From Megaleporinus macrocephalus (taxonomy: Eukaryota; Chordata; Actinopteri; Characiformes; Anostomidae), in NCBI GenBank assembly GCA_021613375.1, contig CM038720.1, forward strand, positions 5,945,462 to 6,009,461: a stretch of 64,000 nt of DNA, in the 5' to 3' direction. Every line of letters starts with the position of its first letter. Position 1 is the stretch's first letter. Of this stretch, positions 11,645 through 22,530 are shown piece by piece. Under the pieces are notes generated by a model. The model was not told the origin of the DNA. It saw nothing but the letters and a program-made list of their open reading frames with translations, and did not search any database. The position numbers were made by a program, and so were the translations under genes.

Positions 11645-12100
11645 AATACACAGTCACATTATTATGACCATGTCCTACTTTGGATGGCGGCAGCGCTCTG
11701 GTCTGGGGAATGTTTTCCATCCATGTGGAAGACCCTCTCACTGATCTGGCTCTGAATCCATCCTTGCAGATCACGTACACCATACATGCTGATTGTCTTC
11801 TCAGGGGTGGATCTTCCAGCAAGACTATGCAACACGTCCCCCGACTAGAAATGTCCCACACTGGTTGGAAGAGCTGACCAAGACTTCCAAGTACTACCCT
11901 GGACCCTTAATTCCCCAGACTTGAACCCTGTTGAGCATGTGTGGGACCATCTGGATGGTGGTGTTGGCTCTATGGATCCTCCTCCACGCTCCCTCCAGCA
12001 GCTGTGGGATGCACTGCAGTCAGCATGATACCTCCAGATACCTGGAGTACCGTCTAGCTGCTGTCTGTGCTTCGCCCACACGGTGAACATTAAGGCCACG
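11645..12100 (+). pseudogene. Tc1/mariner-like transposase relic, copy 1
   Basis: Pieces of a DDE transposase are readable in different frames. GSALVWGMFS at 11689-11718 resembles the conserved (S/V)MVWGMFS block; GWIFQQDYATR from 11805 corresponds to the block holding the second catalytic Asp; NSPDLNPVEHVWDHLDGG from 11909 corresponds to the third-acid block. The second and third blocks are in different frames, and a stop follows the QQD block in its own frame, so the gene is dead. A second copy of the same family lies at 30580-30895. The left flank has CATTATTATGACCATG, possibly close to an element end. Confidence 0.8.
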
Positions 12101-12199
12101 CCCTGTGACTCTATATCACGTGGGCTCAGCCTGCAGTGCAGGTGCTATGATTGCTTCATTACTGGTGTGTGCAACCTCACGCCACTTACCATACTTCAA

Positions 12200-12335
12200 G
12201 TACAAACCTAGATTACATACACTGTTTTTACTTTAAAGGGAAGTCAATGGAACCAGAATTTTTTCTAAGCTATTTTGGAGCATTTCTATTGGTCCATTCT
12301 TCATGAAGTTTGTACCCAATTTGATTTGATTGGTT
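12200..12335 (+). mobile_element. Fragment of short TIR element family E
   Basis: The GGGAAGTCAATGGAACCAGA and GGAGCATTTCTATTGGTCCA segments match the middle of a dispersed family also seen at 15720, 17985, 33700, 35335 and 35540. Neither terminus is intact. Confidence 0.65.
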
Positions 12336-13358
12336 GTGAGTTGGTTAGAAACAATTGTTTTTCATTGTTTTTAAAGTAAATACAGAACTACAAACTCATC
12401 CACCGTCACCAAGTTTTGGATTTACTCTGTACTGCCCTCTACTGGAAGTGTTACTCAACAACCATGCCAACGGAGCTGACGCAGCCAAGTATGTGGGCAG
12501 TGATGGATATAGCGCTTCAAACATACGTAGACACTTCCGCACGTAGAGGGCGTATAAATCAGCCTGAAGGCTGAAGCAATATGGCTGAGCTGGCTGGCGA
12601 ACACTGGAAGTTAATAGTCACCCAAAATCTAAGTACATATACATGCGTATATAGTATATCAGGTAGTAAATCAGAGGGCGAACCACTATAGCAGTAGGTC
12701 TGGACTCTGGACTCTTCTTCACTATATATACAGTATCAATAAAGGCAAACTGCTAAAACCCTGTTATGGTCGAGAGTCTCGGGAGAAACTTGGTTACAGT
12801 CCGTACAGCAGCTTTGTTTTAATTCCATGGAAAACCTACAACATCAGAATTAGACTCCCCCCTATTCTTCTCACGACTGTGGTCTAATTATTCCACTGGT
12901 CTCCTGTGGTCTTCTGCAGAGCTACAGTGGAGAGAATGGAGTTGATTGGCCCTCAGATAAGCAAAGTGGGTCGAGAGGTGAGCAGAGCTGTGGAGCTGCA
13001 GAGCAGGCTCCTGCGCCTTCCTCTGTTTAGATTTTCTCCTGGTGCGGACTCTTTGGAGGTTTCGTTTGAAATTGTACACTGTGTGTGTGTTTTTGAGTGT
13101 TTGTTTATATCCATTTTCAGAACAAATATGTTTTGATCTTCTAGGAAAGCCAAAGAAAAGCAGTTATATATTATATCTGCTTCATTTTAATTAGGGTTAG
13201 CTTTAGGGTGGGGCTTAAACACTCATAAACCCCAATTATATAATATAATATATGTATTTACACACGTCACTACCTGAAATGGGCTTGTTCAAGTAATTTT
13301 GAAGCTTTTTAACCAAACAAGACTTACAGGAGCAATATATAATATTTAAAGAATATAG
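12336..13358. other. Unassigned intergenic DNA
   Basis: About 1 kb without recognised repeats. Open frames on both strands around 12.9-13.15 kb overlap each other and have no splice or start context that would favour either, so no gene is called. Confidence 0.45.
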
Positions 13359-13386
13359 CACACACACACACACACACACAAACACA
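13359..13386 (+). repeat. (CA)n microsatellite
   Basis: About twelve CA dinucleotides with one AA interruption near the end. Confidence 0.93.
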
Positions 13387-13499
13387 TTATACATATAAAT
13401 TCATATATTCATTGTGAAACTTTCACAGGACATAAAGAACAGTTGCATATATATGCATATTATTGTACCTACTATTAGTGTCTATATAGTATTATAGCA

Positions 13500-13752
13500 T
13501 CTATCAGTGTGTAATAGAGAGGACAGTGAGTGGACACAGTGTTTAAACACTCCAGCAGCACCAACCAAATAGTACCTGCTCTGTGGTGGTCCTGTGGGGG
13601 TCCTGACCATTAAAGAACAGAGATAGTCTGTAGTATGTATACACAGAGAATCAGATGAACTACAGTCTGTAAGTGTAGCTCCTATATGGTCAGTGGAGCT
13701 GATACAGTGGACAGTGTGTGTAGATAGAAGGAGATGTGCCTAATAAAGTGTC
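13500..13752 (+). mobile_element. Dispersed repeat family G, fragment
   Basis: The sequence contains GGACAGTGAGTGGACAC, CTCTGTGGTGGTCCTGTG, GGTCCTGACCATTAAAGAAC, CAGATGAACTACAGTC and GATACAGTGGACAGTG, then CCTAATAAAGTG. The same order is seen at 24790-24965 and, inverted, at 24205-24345. From memory this is a common ostariophysan interspersed repeat; I cannot assign a class. Confidence 0.7.
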
Positions 13753-13782
13753 ATGCTATGTTACATATGCTACTGTTGCATG

Positions 13783-13811
13783 AAAATCTTAGTTCACATG
13801 AAATTTAGTTA

Positions 13812-13866
<55 letters not shown>

Positions 13867-13896
13867 ATAACTAAATTTCATGTGAACTAAGATTTT
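13783..13896. repeat. Perfect AT-rich palindrome with (TA)n centre
   Basis: A 31-bp left arm at 13783-13813 (starting AAAATCTTAGTTCACATG) is matched exactly by its reverse complement at 13866-13896. The 52-bp centre is an almost pure (TA)n run, itself self-complementary, so the whole 114 bp can form a cruciform or hairpin. Confidence 0.95.
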
Positions 13897-13902
13897 AGAT
13901 AC

Positions 13903-14962
13903 ATATATGGGTGATTCTTAAATTGCGGGCTCTTTCAGTCACTTGAATTTCATTATAAAATCACACTGTTAGACTTAATTATATTACATTTCTAAATAAT
14001 TTAAAAGATACTGATGGTGAAATTAAAAAACCTGTCATTACCATTAACAAATGTCATTACCATCTCAACAGGTTATGTGTTGGTAATGACGTGTTGCGGT
14101 AATGAAAATTTTCACTTTTTTTAAAAAAAGCTACCTAGGCCATGGATTTACTAAAGCTAGTTAATAGCCAGTACAAGATGCACTTTAAATCCACATAAAT
14201 AAATAAATAATGTGTAAATGTAATGTTTAGTTGTAAATAAATAAATAATGTGTAAATGTAATGTTTAGTTGTAAATAAATAAATAATGTGTAAATGTAAT
14301 GTTTATTTATTAATAAATAAATAATGTGTAAATGTAATGTTTAGTTATTAACAAATAAATAAAGTGTAAATGTAATGTTTAATTGTAAATAAATAAATAC
14401 TGTGTAAATGTAATGTTTAGTTATAAATAAATAAATAATGTGTAAATGTAATATTTAGTTGTAAATAAATAAATCATGTGTAAATGTAATGTTTAGTTGT
14501 AAATAAATAAATAAATAATGTGTAAATGTAATGTTTAGTTGTAAAGTACTGCCATACTGATGTAAACGGTAATGACTCTGAATAAATGTACTCTATTATC
14601 AGGAGCAATACACGATTCAATTGCATAGTTTGTACAAATGTGAAAGTAAACAGCACATTTAGTTTCTTTTTAAGTTTTTATAAAACTCATATTGTGATCT
14701 TTTTCATAAATTGGTTACTTTTTAGTATTTTATTGGGGCCCAGAAGTTTGGGTTGGGGACAAGGCCAAAGTAGCAAAATATTGATGTTTAAATCATTATA
14801 AAAAATAGAAATTATAATTATTTTGGTGTGTAATTTTTTTAGTGATGCAATGATTGATCTTTTTAATAGCTAAAATGTTTGTTTTGTAATAAAGTAATTG
14901 TAGCACAAATTTATAACTCAGGGACGTAAAAGCTCCCCTAATTGAAGAATCTCTCATATATA
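13903..14962. mobile_element. Non-autonomous DNA transposon with ~30-bp inverted ends
   Basis: The left end at 13903-13932 (ATATATGGGTGATTCTTAAA onward) pairs, with several mismatches, with the reverse complement of 14931-14962 (AATTGAAGAATCTCTCATAT region). Between them lies about 1 kb of AT-rich DNA without a coding frame, with repeated GTCATTACC/GGTAATGAC motifs at 14035-14105 and 14569-14577 and an internal 38-bp minisatellite. Both ends abut TATA-like sequence, so a TA target site is possible. Superfamily is uncertain. Confidence 0.55.
14196..14546 (+). repeat. 38-bp AT-rich minisatellite, about nine copies
   Basis: The unit contains AAATAAATAAATAATG and TGTGTAAATGTAATGTTTAG. TGTGTAAATG starts at 14211, 14249, 14287 and 14325, an exact 38-bp period. 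The array lies inside the inverted-end element at 13903-14962, so the element carries its own satellite. Confidence 0.95.
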
Positions 14963-15004
14963 TAAGAAATTTTACTTCTAATGTATCTTCAAATTAATTC
15001 AAAT

Positions 15005-15719
15005 CTGTTTTAAAGCATGTCTATTGATCATCAGCAAAGCTGAGCTGAGCTCAAACAGAGACGGCAAGTGTCTTGTATATATACCCGTATGTCCTGGCAA
15101 GGTCTGAAAACAATTCCACGCGTGTGTTTTTTGGGTTTATGGAGGAGGTTTGCCTTGAATATGCGTTAGCATGTGCTATATCTGCCCGGCACAGCCACGC
15201 GGTGGTCTTAAGAACATTTAAATCACATATATGCCCCAGTGTGACCAGCGTCTGTGAAATACGGCCCTCATTACACTTTAAAAGCCTCGTATCGCAAATA
15301 AACCACACAGACCTCTCGCGGTCATTCGCTGCCACACAACGCATTCAGCCTCAGCGAATCAGAAGGCCCTGCATGACCACCGCACATCATCTCTTAGTGG
15401 CTCTGACAGGTCCATCACGCACCGGCAGAGAAAAGAGAAGATTGGTGTCGCTTTACGGTGAGCTTCCGGGACCTGCGGCTGCAGCGTTATGGCAGCAGAA
15501 CTGAGGCTCCTGCTCTTTCTCTCGAGCTGAGTAGCGTCGGATTGGGAGAAAAAACGAAACGCTCATCGCCGCTGCCAGGCTCGAGTCTTACAGCACATCT
15601 TATTTAATGCCGTTACACACTGCAGGCTTGCCAAATGGAGGATTAGCGGCTGAAATAAAACGTGAAGGATTCCGAAGGAGTGGCAGCACGGCACACGACT
15701 GGAAACGGCAAAGTGGTTC
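15005..15719. other. Single-copy island, possible non-coding regulatory DNA
   Basis: About 700 bp of balanced composition without recognised repeats. Overlapping open frames on both strands (15051-15504) have no supporting signals. Its position between repeats and its texture are compatible with a conserved non-coding element, but that is only a suggestion. Confidence 0.35.
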
Positions 15720-15928
15720 AATGACCCAAGAAAAAACATGCATCCACAAATTCGATTTTCACTTCTCGGCATCGTTCGAACGCAGGAGCTGCCGTTTACA
15801 TTGTGGGAAAATCTCAGGATGAATGGACCAATAGAAATGATCCAAAACATAATGGAAATATTTCTGGTTCCATTGACTTACATTGAAAGTGAAGAAGGTT
15901 TTTGGTCTCTCCTGTAAAGTTGGAGATA
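15720..15928 (-). mobile_element. Short TIR element family E, reverse orientation
   Basis: The segment contains TGAATGGACCAATAGAAATG, TTCTGGTTCCATTGACTTAC and GGTCTCTCCTGTAAAGTTGG, the reverse complement of copies at 17985 and 35540. The left part has CCAAGAAAAAACATGCATCC, close to the family terminus (TGTCCAAAGAAAAGCATGCA). It is followed by family F and a SINE in the same order, inverted, as at 17.7-18.1 kb. Confidence 0.7.
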
Positions 15929-15934
15929 CACGTT

Positions 15935-16033
15935 GAGACACCCTAGCTGCGTCCCAAATTGGCTTATTCCATAATACACACTGTACGGCTCGTGTGTCCA
16001 AATACATAGTATTCATCAAGCAGTGCACCAAAA
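15935..16033 (-). mobile_element. Dispersed segment F, reverse orientation
   Basis: TCCATAATACACACTGTACG, AATACATAGTATTCATCAAG and GCAGTGCACC match the reverse complement of 17868-17965. It always sits between a SINE and family E in this window (two cases). Confidence 0.7.
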
Positions 16034-16198
16034 TTACACGTGGGCAGCCCTATCCGCAGTACCCAGGGAGCAGTCTGGGGTCAGATGTCTTGCTCAAGGG
16101 CATTCGGTCACCTTGTGTAGGTTCAGGGGATTGAACCAGCGACCTTCTGGTCACAAAGCTGGTTCCCCAACCTCCAGCCCACGACTGCCCTCAGTCTA
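16034..16198 (-). mobile_element. tRNA-derived SINE, family S, reverse orientation
   Basis: On the minus strand the order is GCAGTCGTGGGCTGGAGG, GGGAACCAGC, CCAGAAGGTCGCTGGTTC, AATCCCCTGAACC, CCCTTGAGCAAGAC and GGATAGGGCTGCCC. GGTTCAATCCC is a near match to the Pol III B box GGTTCGANTCC. The tail (CACTAGTG-type) is missing. The same family gives rise to the arrays at 31.7 and 39.7 kb. Confidence 0.8.
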
Positions 16199-16299
16199 GT
16201 AGCTGCCTTAGGTAGTTGGTAATGTGTTGCTATGGCATCCTGCGGATCCTATTCCCAGTATAGACTCTACAGCCTTGCAACATTTTGCAGGTTTAGGTC

Positions 16300-17215
16300 C
16301 CCTGGATTCCCCAGACATTGTATGAATGTGTTCAGTTCCTTCAGCAGTAATCTTGATTTAGCTTAATGAAGTACTGAGCAGTCAAAGCAGGTATTAGATG
16401 AGAACTGTAAATAAATAATACTGGGTTGTTTAGGAGAAGCTTGGAAAGGGTTAAATAAACACACTGATGTATGGAAAAGCTCTACTTACTCTATTAATAC
16501 TGTTTAATATTTAAATAATAAAATGTTTTGCTGAGTAAATAAAAGCTTCCATCTGGAAAGAAAATAGCTTTTTAAATATATTAATGTCCCCAAGGGCCTC
16601 AAACCTTTACACAGTACTGTACATTCATGCACAGACCATCTTACTATTTGTATTTGTCAAATTCCGAGCATGATTTCATTCAGCGAAAGCCTCCTTGGTT
16701 GTATTTATTAGCCTACAGATCAATGGCCAGCAGTCAGGATTGGATTCCCAATGGATACCCAATGAATTCTCAGTGGATTCCCAATGGATTCCCAAAGAAA
16801 ACCTGAATCTAAGGGGATTTTATGCTGCCCTACAGAAAACTGTATAACATTACAAACAACAGTGTATTCCTACAATGCAACACTACTTACTGTGTTAAGC
16901 TTCCTGTCTGGAAAAAATATATAATAATTAAATATAATAATGTCTCCAAGGGCCTCAGTACTGACCATTCATGCACAAACCATCTTACTATTTGTATTTG
17001 TCAAATTCCAAGCATGATTTCATGATTTCAACTAAAGCCACCTTGGTTGTATTTATTAGCTTACAGATCAATGGCCAGCAGTCAGGATTGGATTCCCAAT
17101 GGATTCCCAATGGATTCCCAATGGTTTCCCAAAGAAAACCTAAAGCTGAGGCATTTAATGCTGCCCTACAAGAAGCTGTAGAACATTACAAACAACAATG
17201 CATTCCTGTTTAAGC
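16300..17215 (+). mobile_element. Dispersed element H with two ~347-bp internal repeats
   Basis: It opens with CCCCAGACATTGTATGAATG, continues through AAGTACTGAGCAGTC and GAACTGTAAATAAATAATAC to AT-rich DNA, then two tandem sections of about 347 bp in which GGATTGGATTCCC starts at 16738 and 17085. Each section includes several 11-bp GGATTCCCAAT repeats. Other copies are at 18800 (reverse), 28490 (short), 33475 (short) and 44315 (three sections). No coding capacity; class unknown. Confidence 0.75.
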
Positions 17216-17379
17216 ACAAGCCTTCATATCAACATGTCTTGGACAGCGTTCATTCAGTCAGGTGTATCCAAACACTTGCCTGCTCTTCTACTGCAGGAAC
17301 CGAAGAACTAAAACAGATAGCAGAGTCAAACTATTGGGTTTACATTGTACGAGACCTTGACAGAGGGGAGCTAGACTGT

Positions 17380-17700
17380 TCTTTCTTTTGATAGAGTCAT
17401 CTGTTGTGCATAAACGAGGGCAATTACTGCAGTTTTTCAATCATACATTCCACGCGAGCCCTTGTTTGCATCTGGCCTGCTGGGCTGAGGTTATGAATAT
17501 TTCCCCTCCATTAGAATCAAAGCCTTCACTACTCGGTGTCTGCAGGCCCTACTTTGAAGGAAGGACGAGTCGCCTAATCCTTCGTCCTCTCCCCTGCACT
17601 GCGGAGACGATAACCTCCGGTATGGACAAAACCCGATGGACAGCCTCTAAAAAGATGTCTCAGTATCAGCAGGAGGAGAAAAACATGCTAGACTGAGGAC
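17380..17700. other. Single-copy island, possible non-coding regulatory DNA
   Basis: About 320 bp of unique sequence with octamer-like TTTGCAT and AT-rich homeodomain-like sites. An open frame (17388-17696) spans most of it but shows no recognised motif and no splice context. Non-coding conserved DNA is an alternative that alignment would test. Confidence 0.3.
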
Positions 17701-17867
17701 AGTTGTGTAGTAGAGGTTGGGAACCAGCTTTGTGGCCAGAAGATCATTGGTTTGATCCCCTAAACCGACAGGACGTGACCCTTGAATAAGACCCCAAACT
17801 GCTCCCCGGGTACTGTGGATAGGGCTGCGGTCACATACTCTGCCGATTCAGTGGGTCACCCAGGGAA
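17701..17867 (+). mobile_element. tRNA-derived SINE, family S, forward orientation
   Basis: The order is GTAGAGGTTGGGAACCAGC, CCAGAAGATCATTGGTTTGA, TCCCCTAAACC, then CTGCTCCCCGGGTACTGTGG and ATAGGGCTGCGGTCAC. The B-box-like GGTTTGATCCC is degenerate. The CACTAGTG-type tail is absent; the copy runs straight into segment F. Confidence 0.8.
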
Positions 17868-17965
17868 TTTTTGCACACTGCTTGATGAATACTATGTATT
17901 CGGACACACTATCTGTACAGTGTGTATTATGGAAGTACCCGATTTGGGCCTCAGCTAGGGTCTCT
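17868..17965 (+). mobile_element. Dispersed segment F, forward orientation
   Basis: TTGATGAATACTATGTATTC and GTACAGTGTGTATTATGG match the reverse complement of 15935-16033. Confidence 0.7.
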
Positions 17966-17984
17966 CAACTTTCTCAGAGTTAGT

Positions 17985-18145
17985 TATCGTCGCTGTCCAA
18001 AGAAAAGCATGCATCCCCAAAATCGCAACTTTACAGGAGTGGCCAAAAACATACTTCACTTTTAATGTAAGCATTTCTATTGGTCCATTCATCATGAAAT
18101 GATGTAGAAAATTTTAAATCACCAAAAATGGAGATACATGAAGAC
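17985..18145 (+). mobile_element. Short TIR element family E, forward orientation
   Basis: The left end CTGTCCAAAGAAAAGCATGC is intact. ACTTTACAGGAGTGGCC, ACTTCACTTTTAATGTAAG and TTCTATTGGTCCATTCATC follow, and the right part has GGAGATACATG. A central piece (the CAATGGAACCAG block) is deleted relative to other copies. Confidence 0.75.
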
Positions 18146-18799
18146 GATATGAAAAGCTCTCCAAATGTTTGTTGACTTCATCACTGCCTCTGTTGTTGTC
18201 CTCCCATAACCCTTCTACAAGTCCCACAAGGAGTACACAGCAGGAGACAAGTCCTCCACCACTTTTTTTCAGTTTACTTTGTTTTGGCATGAAAGTAATT
18301 TATATATTTTGTTGATGTGGAACCGAATAAAGTCAGTGCACAGAGTAATCATCCAGTCAGGAAATCGCATAAATCATTCTGTAACGTAAATCAAATGTAG
18401 AGCAAAACAATAATAACTTTAGCCTCCTCAAGGCATTGATCCTCCCAAAGAGTTCCGATCCAAATTGGCCTTCAGACTGTTGCTCCACATGGTAAAAAAA
18501 TAAAAGTCGGCCCCCAAAAATCAACCCTCTGACAATTCTCTAACATTCCCCAGCAGTGCCTTCAGGACTTGATGAACTCTTAAAATGCAGCAGTTCTTAA
18601 CTCCAGGAGGCAGAGCCCATCATTTGACCTCAGCAGAGAATCAAATATGTCAATAGCTCTCTCTGCTAGACAGCGAGTGCCGAGGACCACAGAACTGTGG
18701 GAACAAAATGATCCACAGTATCACAGAAAACTGGTGATTCAAGCTCAGTTCGAAAAGACAGGCTGTATCTGTCATATGGTGGCTTCATTCATTCAACGG
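18146..18799. other. Single-copy island, possible non-coding regulatory DNA
   Basis: No coding frame of interest and no recognised repeat. The stretch 18400-18780 is the most even in composition. Confidence 0.35.
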
Positions 18800-19060
18800 C
18801 TCAAACAGTATTAATACAGTAAGTCGTGCTTTTCTATACGTCAGTGTGCTTATTTAACCCTTTCCAAGCTTCTCCTTGTGGAAACAAGCCAGTATTAGTT
18901 ACAGTTCTCATCTAATACCTGCTTTGACTGCTCAGTACTTCATTAAGCTAAATCAAGATTGTTGCTGAAGGAACTAAATACAATGTCTGGGGCGTCCAGG
19001 AGAAATCCGGAACTAACCTTTGTTCTTCAAACCGGAGCTCAAGATATAATTACTGTGCAG
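18800..19060 (-). mobile_element. Dispersed element H, reverse orientation, partial
   Basis: AACCCTTTCCAAGCTTCTCC, AGTTCTCATCTAATACCTGC, TTCATTAAGCTAAATCAAG and ACAATGTCTGGGGCGTCCAG are the reverse complement of the left part of element H at 44315. The shared edge (CCGGAGCTCAAGATATAATT) places its outer end at about 19050. Confidence 0.75.
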
Positions 19061-21464
19061 GTAAAACTTCTACCTCACCAAGGGTCAAGGGTTTATGACA
19101 CTGGTATGATATTGGTAAATAGTACATTTGCATAACTAGTGTGTACTAACCTACGTTTGCCCACTGCCAGATAACAGTGTCAGAAACCATGTAGGCTAGT
19201 TTATTTGATTTTGCTTGACAACCCTGGAAATGTATATGATACTAATTGGTCAGGTACAAGCTTCTGCTGCAAAAGCTAAAACTTGTCTTCTGTATATCAA
19301 ACATGTCAGCTACATTTGAGGCAAGAGCAGCAGAATAGATTTTCTTGCCCAACTATTCCTATAACACATGGACTGACCTGTAAAAGCTAAGCGCTTGCAG
19401 CTGTGTTGTGCTTTTTAATTGCTGGCTGAAAGCACAGTTCCCTTCACTATTTGCCATTCATGGATCTTCTCCAATAAGCGACAGCCCTGCATCCCTGCAC
19501 CCCACCACCACCGCAGGCCTTGCTCACAGCTCTGGCAAGCTCATCCGAGAAGGACCCATCCAACTGTGGGACTCTGAATGGCACAGCCCAGATCCCATCA
19601 CTGGGTGCCGTTGGCTTGGGATCGCAGCTATCCCCCAAGACTGAACACACAGCCTGCGGCATATACACAAACACATAAACATACATGTACGCTTGCACTG
19701 TGTGCTCATCTTAGCTTTATCCTTTTAATGAGATCGAGAATCTTGCAGAGGGAACCGCTGCAGTCCCCTCAGAGCAAAGCCCAGTGGAGCTCCAGTCTCG
19801 CACAAAAACCCGGCTCCACGCCAGAAAAACATCCACCGAGTGGTGCAACGCTGACACAAACAGTGCGCAATATTTCATAGCATCTCCAAGGTTTCGCTCG
19901 AGAAGAAGCTTGTAAAGGAACCGCACAGATATGTACCTTAACTTGCCGGATCGATAGATCCGCGTGGTACGTCTCAAGTAATGAGCCTGGAGGCCTTTGC
20001 ATCATTTCGGTGGGATATAAAAGAGAAAGATTCATCACAGAAGGTTTGTACAGTTGGCCAACATGCCTTCACAACCTGTTCTGAACTTGCCAAAGGATCA
20101 AAGCAAGGTAGAGGAGCTGATTTCCTTAAGGAAGCAGATCACATCGCTTCGAATGGGCACCTTCAAGTTCAGGTCAATGAAAGACAGCAGTGCTAGGGGG
20201 TTTCAAGTAAACATCCACATCATATCATCTCTCCTTGTCAATATTTGCAGAAAATCAAAAGTCGAGAGACGCTTTGCAGCAGCAGAACAGCATGACGTTT
20301 GAAGTACCTGGCAGCCAAAGCTTGTAAAAAGGCGTTAAAAAATTACAAATTTGATAAAACTTATCTCTGGGAGTTTTGTACTCCCCACTATTACAGGCAA
20401 CACAAACACTGCACGGTCAATAGCAGTGCTCTTTTCCTCCACGACTGCAATCAATGGCGAAACATTTCTATCAATCGTTGGCATAAACATTAACACGGAC
20501 CGTAAAAAGCAAACCGAATCCATGCAGGGCCTTTCGCCTGCAGCCTCGCTCTGTTTGTCTTCAGTCCCTTCAGCCCTCAGGCCTACACTTCTGCATTGAC
20601 CCATGCGAATCAATACGTAATACACTTTTTCTACGGCCAAGTCCATTTTGCTGCAATTTGCAACTTTTATGCCCATTAGGTGGAAAATATAGCTGACTAG
20701 AGTGGAGAGCGGAAGAGGCAAAATGCATCTTTGTCTTCCAGAAGCTGATGCTGACTGCTCCACAATACGGCTTGGCTCATGCAAAACCTAAATTGCTGTA
20801 TCGCTCATAGCCTCGTTTGGTTTCCTTTCATTAAACGTAATGGAATAGCCTGAAGGGGGGCTGACAACATGCCCCCTCTGCTTTTTTACCACTTGTATGT
20901 TGTAAGAGGGGGTAATAAGAATATGTAGAAATGCCAAAAGACACTGGTGCATAAAACATGACTAATTGGAAAGGCAGCCTTAAAGTCTACACGGGTTCTA
21001 TAAACTCTAAACGGTACACGTTATTAAAGACTGCGGTTTGGATCCTTGGGCAGAAGCGGATGCTAGAGCGCAACACGGCGTGCAGAAAAATAGAACGGGA
21101 CACTGTTGAATGGTTGAACACAAGCTTACCACTTCAATGACAAAAGCAATTTGTCATGTGCTTTTCACTAGCAGACGGCAAGCCTAGTGCCAGGATCTTG
21201 GGGTCGGAAGAGGGTCTGAGGTGTGGAAAGAACTCTGCAACTGGATGCTGGGCATTCCATGCGTTAATTCAAAACAGACATTCACTAGTCTTGCTCTGTT
21301 TGTGTAGAGAAAGTGTACAGACATGTTCTGCTATTGAAAAGTAGGTGCCTTTTGTCAACACTCCAATTTTATCACATTTTTTTCTGTTATTTCATTGATG
21401 GACCCCTGTATTTATCTACAATTTCTCAAACTGTTTAATAATGTAATGGAAGGAAGTTGATCAA
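19061..21464. other. 2.4-kb single-copy region without a supported gene
   Basis: This is one of the longest repeat-free runs in the window. Several overlapping open frames of 60-149 codons occur on both strands (for example around 19.4-20.0 and 20.3-20.8 kb), but opposite strands are open over the same bases and no frame shows a domain, a good start or paired splice sites. I therefore leave it as non-coding. GATA-like TTATCT near 20361 and AT-rich homeodomain-like cores are present but unremarkable. Confidence 0.4.
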
Positions 21465-22530
21465 CAGCACTAAGGTTTGGTTTATAGTTAGAATTAAGTT
21501 TTGGCTTAAGGTGAAAGTTTGATTTAGAGTATTGGGGTTATGTTTAAGTTTTATGTTAAGATAGTGAAGGTCTGGGTTAGAGTTTAAGTTTAAGTTTAGG
21601 TTTCTGTTGAGGGGGAGAGTTAGGATAGAGTATTAGGTTTTGGGTTATTTGGGCATTAGGAGTAGGTTTTTATGATAAGGCGAAAGATTTAGAGTTAGAG
21701 TTTTAGGTTTAGGTTTTGATTTAAGGTGAAGGTTTGGGTTAGAGTATTAGTTGTAAGTTTAGATTTTTGTTCAGAGGAGGTCTAGGCCTACAATATGAGG
21801 TTTATGTTTTGGATTAAAGTGAAATACCGGTTGGAGCATTGGGTTTAAGTTTAGTTTTTGGGGTTAGAGTAATGGGTTCAGGTTTTGATTTAAGGTAACG
21901 GTTTGCTTTAGATTATTTGGTTTAATTTTTGTTTTTGGGTGAAGATTTAGGTTACAGTATTAGGTTCAGGTTTGGGGTTAAAGTGCAGATTTGGTCAGAT
22001 TATTAGGTTGAGGGTCAGGTTTTGGGTTAAGAGGAAGGTTTGGGTCAGATTATTCGGTCCAAGTTCAGGTATTGGGTTCAGGTGAAGGTTTGGGTCAGTT
22101 TATTAGGTCCAAGTTTCGATATTGGGTTCAGGTGTATGTTTGGGTCAGATTATTAGGTCCAAGTTCAGGTATTGGGTTCAGGTGAAGGTTTGGGTCAGAT
22201 TATTAGGTCCAAGTTCAGGTATTGGGTTGAGGTGAAGGTTTGGATCAGATTATTAGGTCCAAGTTTAGGTATTGGGTTCAGGTGAAGGTTTGGGTCGGAT
22301 TATTAGGTCCAAGTTCAGGTATTGGGTTGAGGTGAAGGTTTGGGTCGAATTATTAGGTCCAGGTTCAGGTATTGGGTTGAGGTGACCCTAGATTATTAGG
22401 TTGAAGTTTAAATATTTGGTTCAGGTGAAGGTTTGGGTCAGATCATTGGGTCCAAGTTCAGGTATTGGGTTGAGGTGAAGGTTTAGGTCAGATTATTAGG
22501 CTGCAGTTTAGGTTTTGGCCCGAGGTAAAG
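21465..22530 (+). repeat. 50-bp GT-rich minisatellite, degenerate on the left
   Basis: The clear part (about 22020-22520) repeats GAAGGTTTGGGTCAGATTAT, TAGGTCCAAGTTCAGG and TATTGGGTTCAGGT with the TGGGTCAG motif at 22041, 22091, 22141 and 22191. Leftward to about 21465 the same GGTTTAGG/GGGTTAGAGTATTAGG words persist without regular phase, suggesting an older part of the same array. Units are G/T rich and nearly C-free. Confidence 0.92.

Noticed and set aside
21465..22530. Interstitial telomere repeats (GGTTAG-like words)
   Set aside because: TTAGGG never occurs as a tandem run; the real period is 50 bp.
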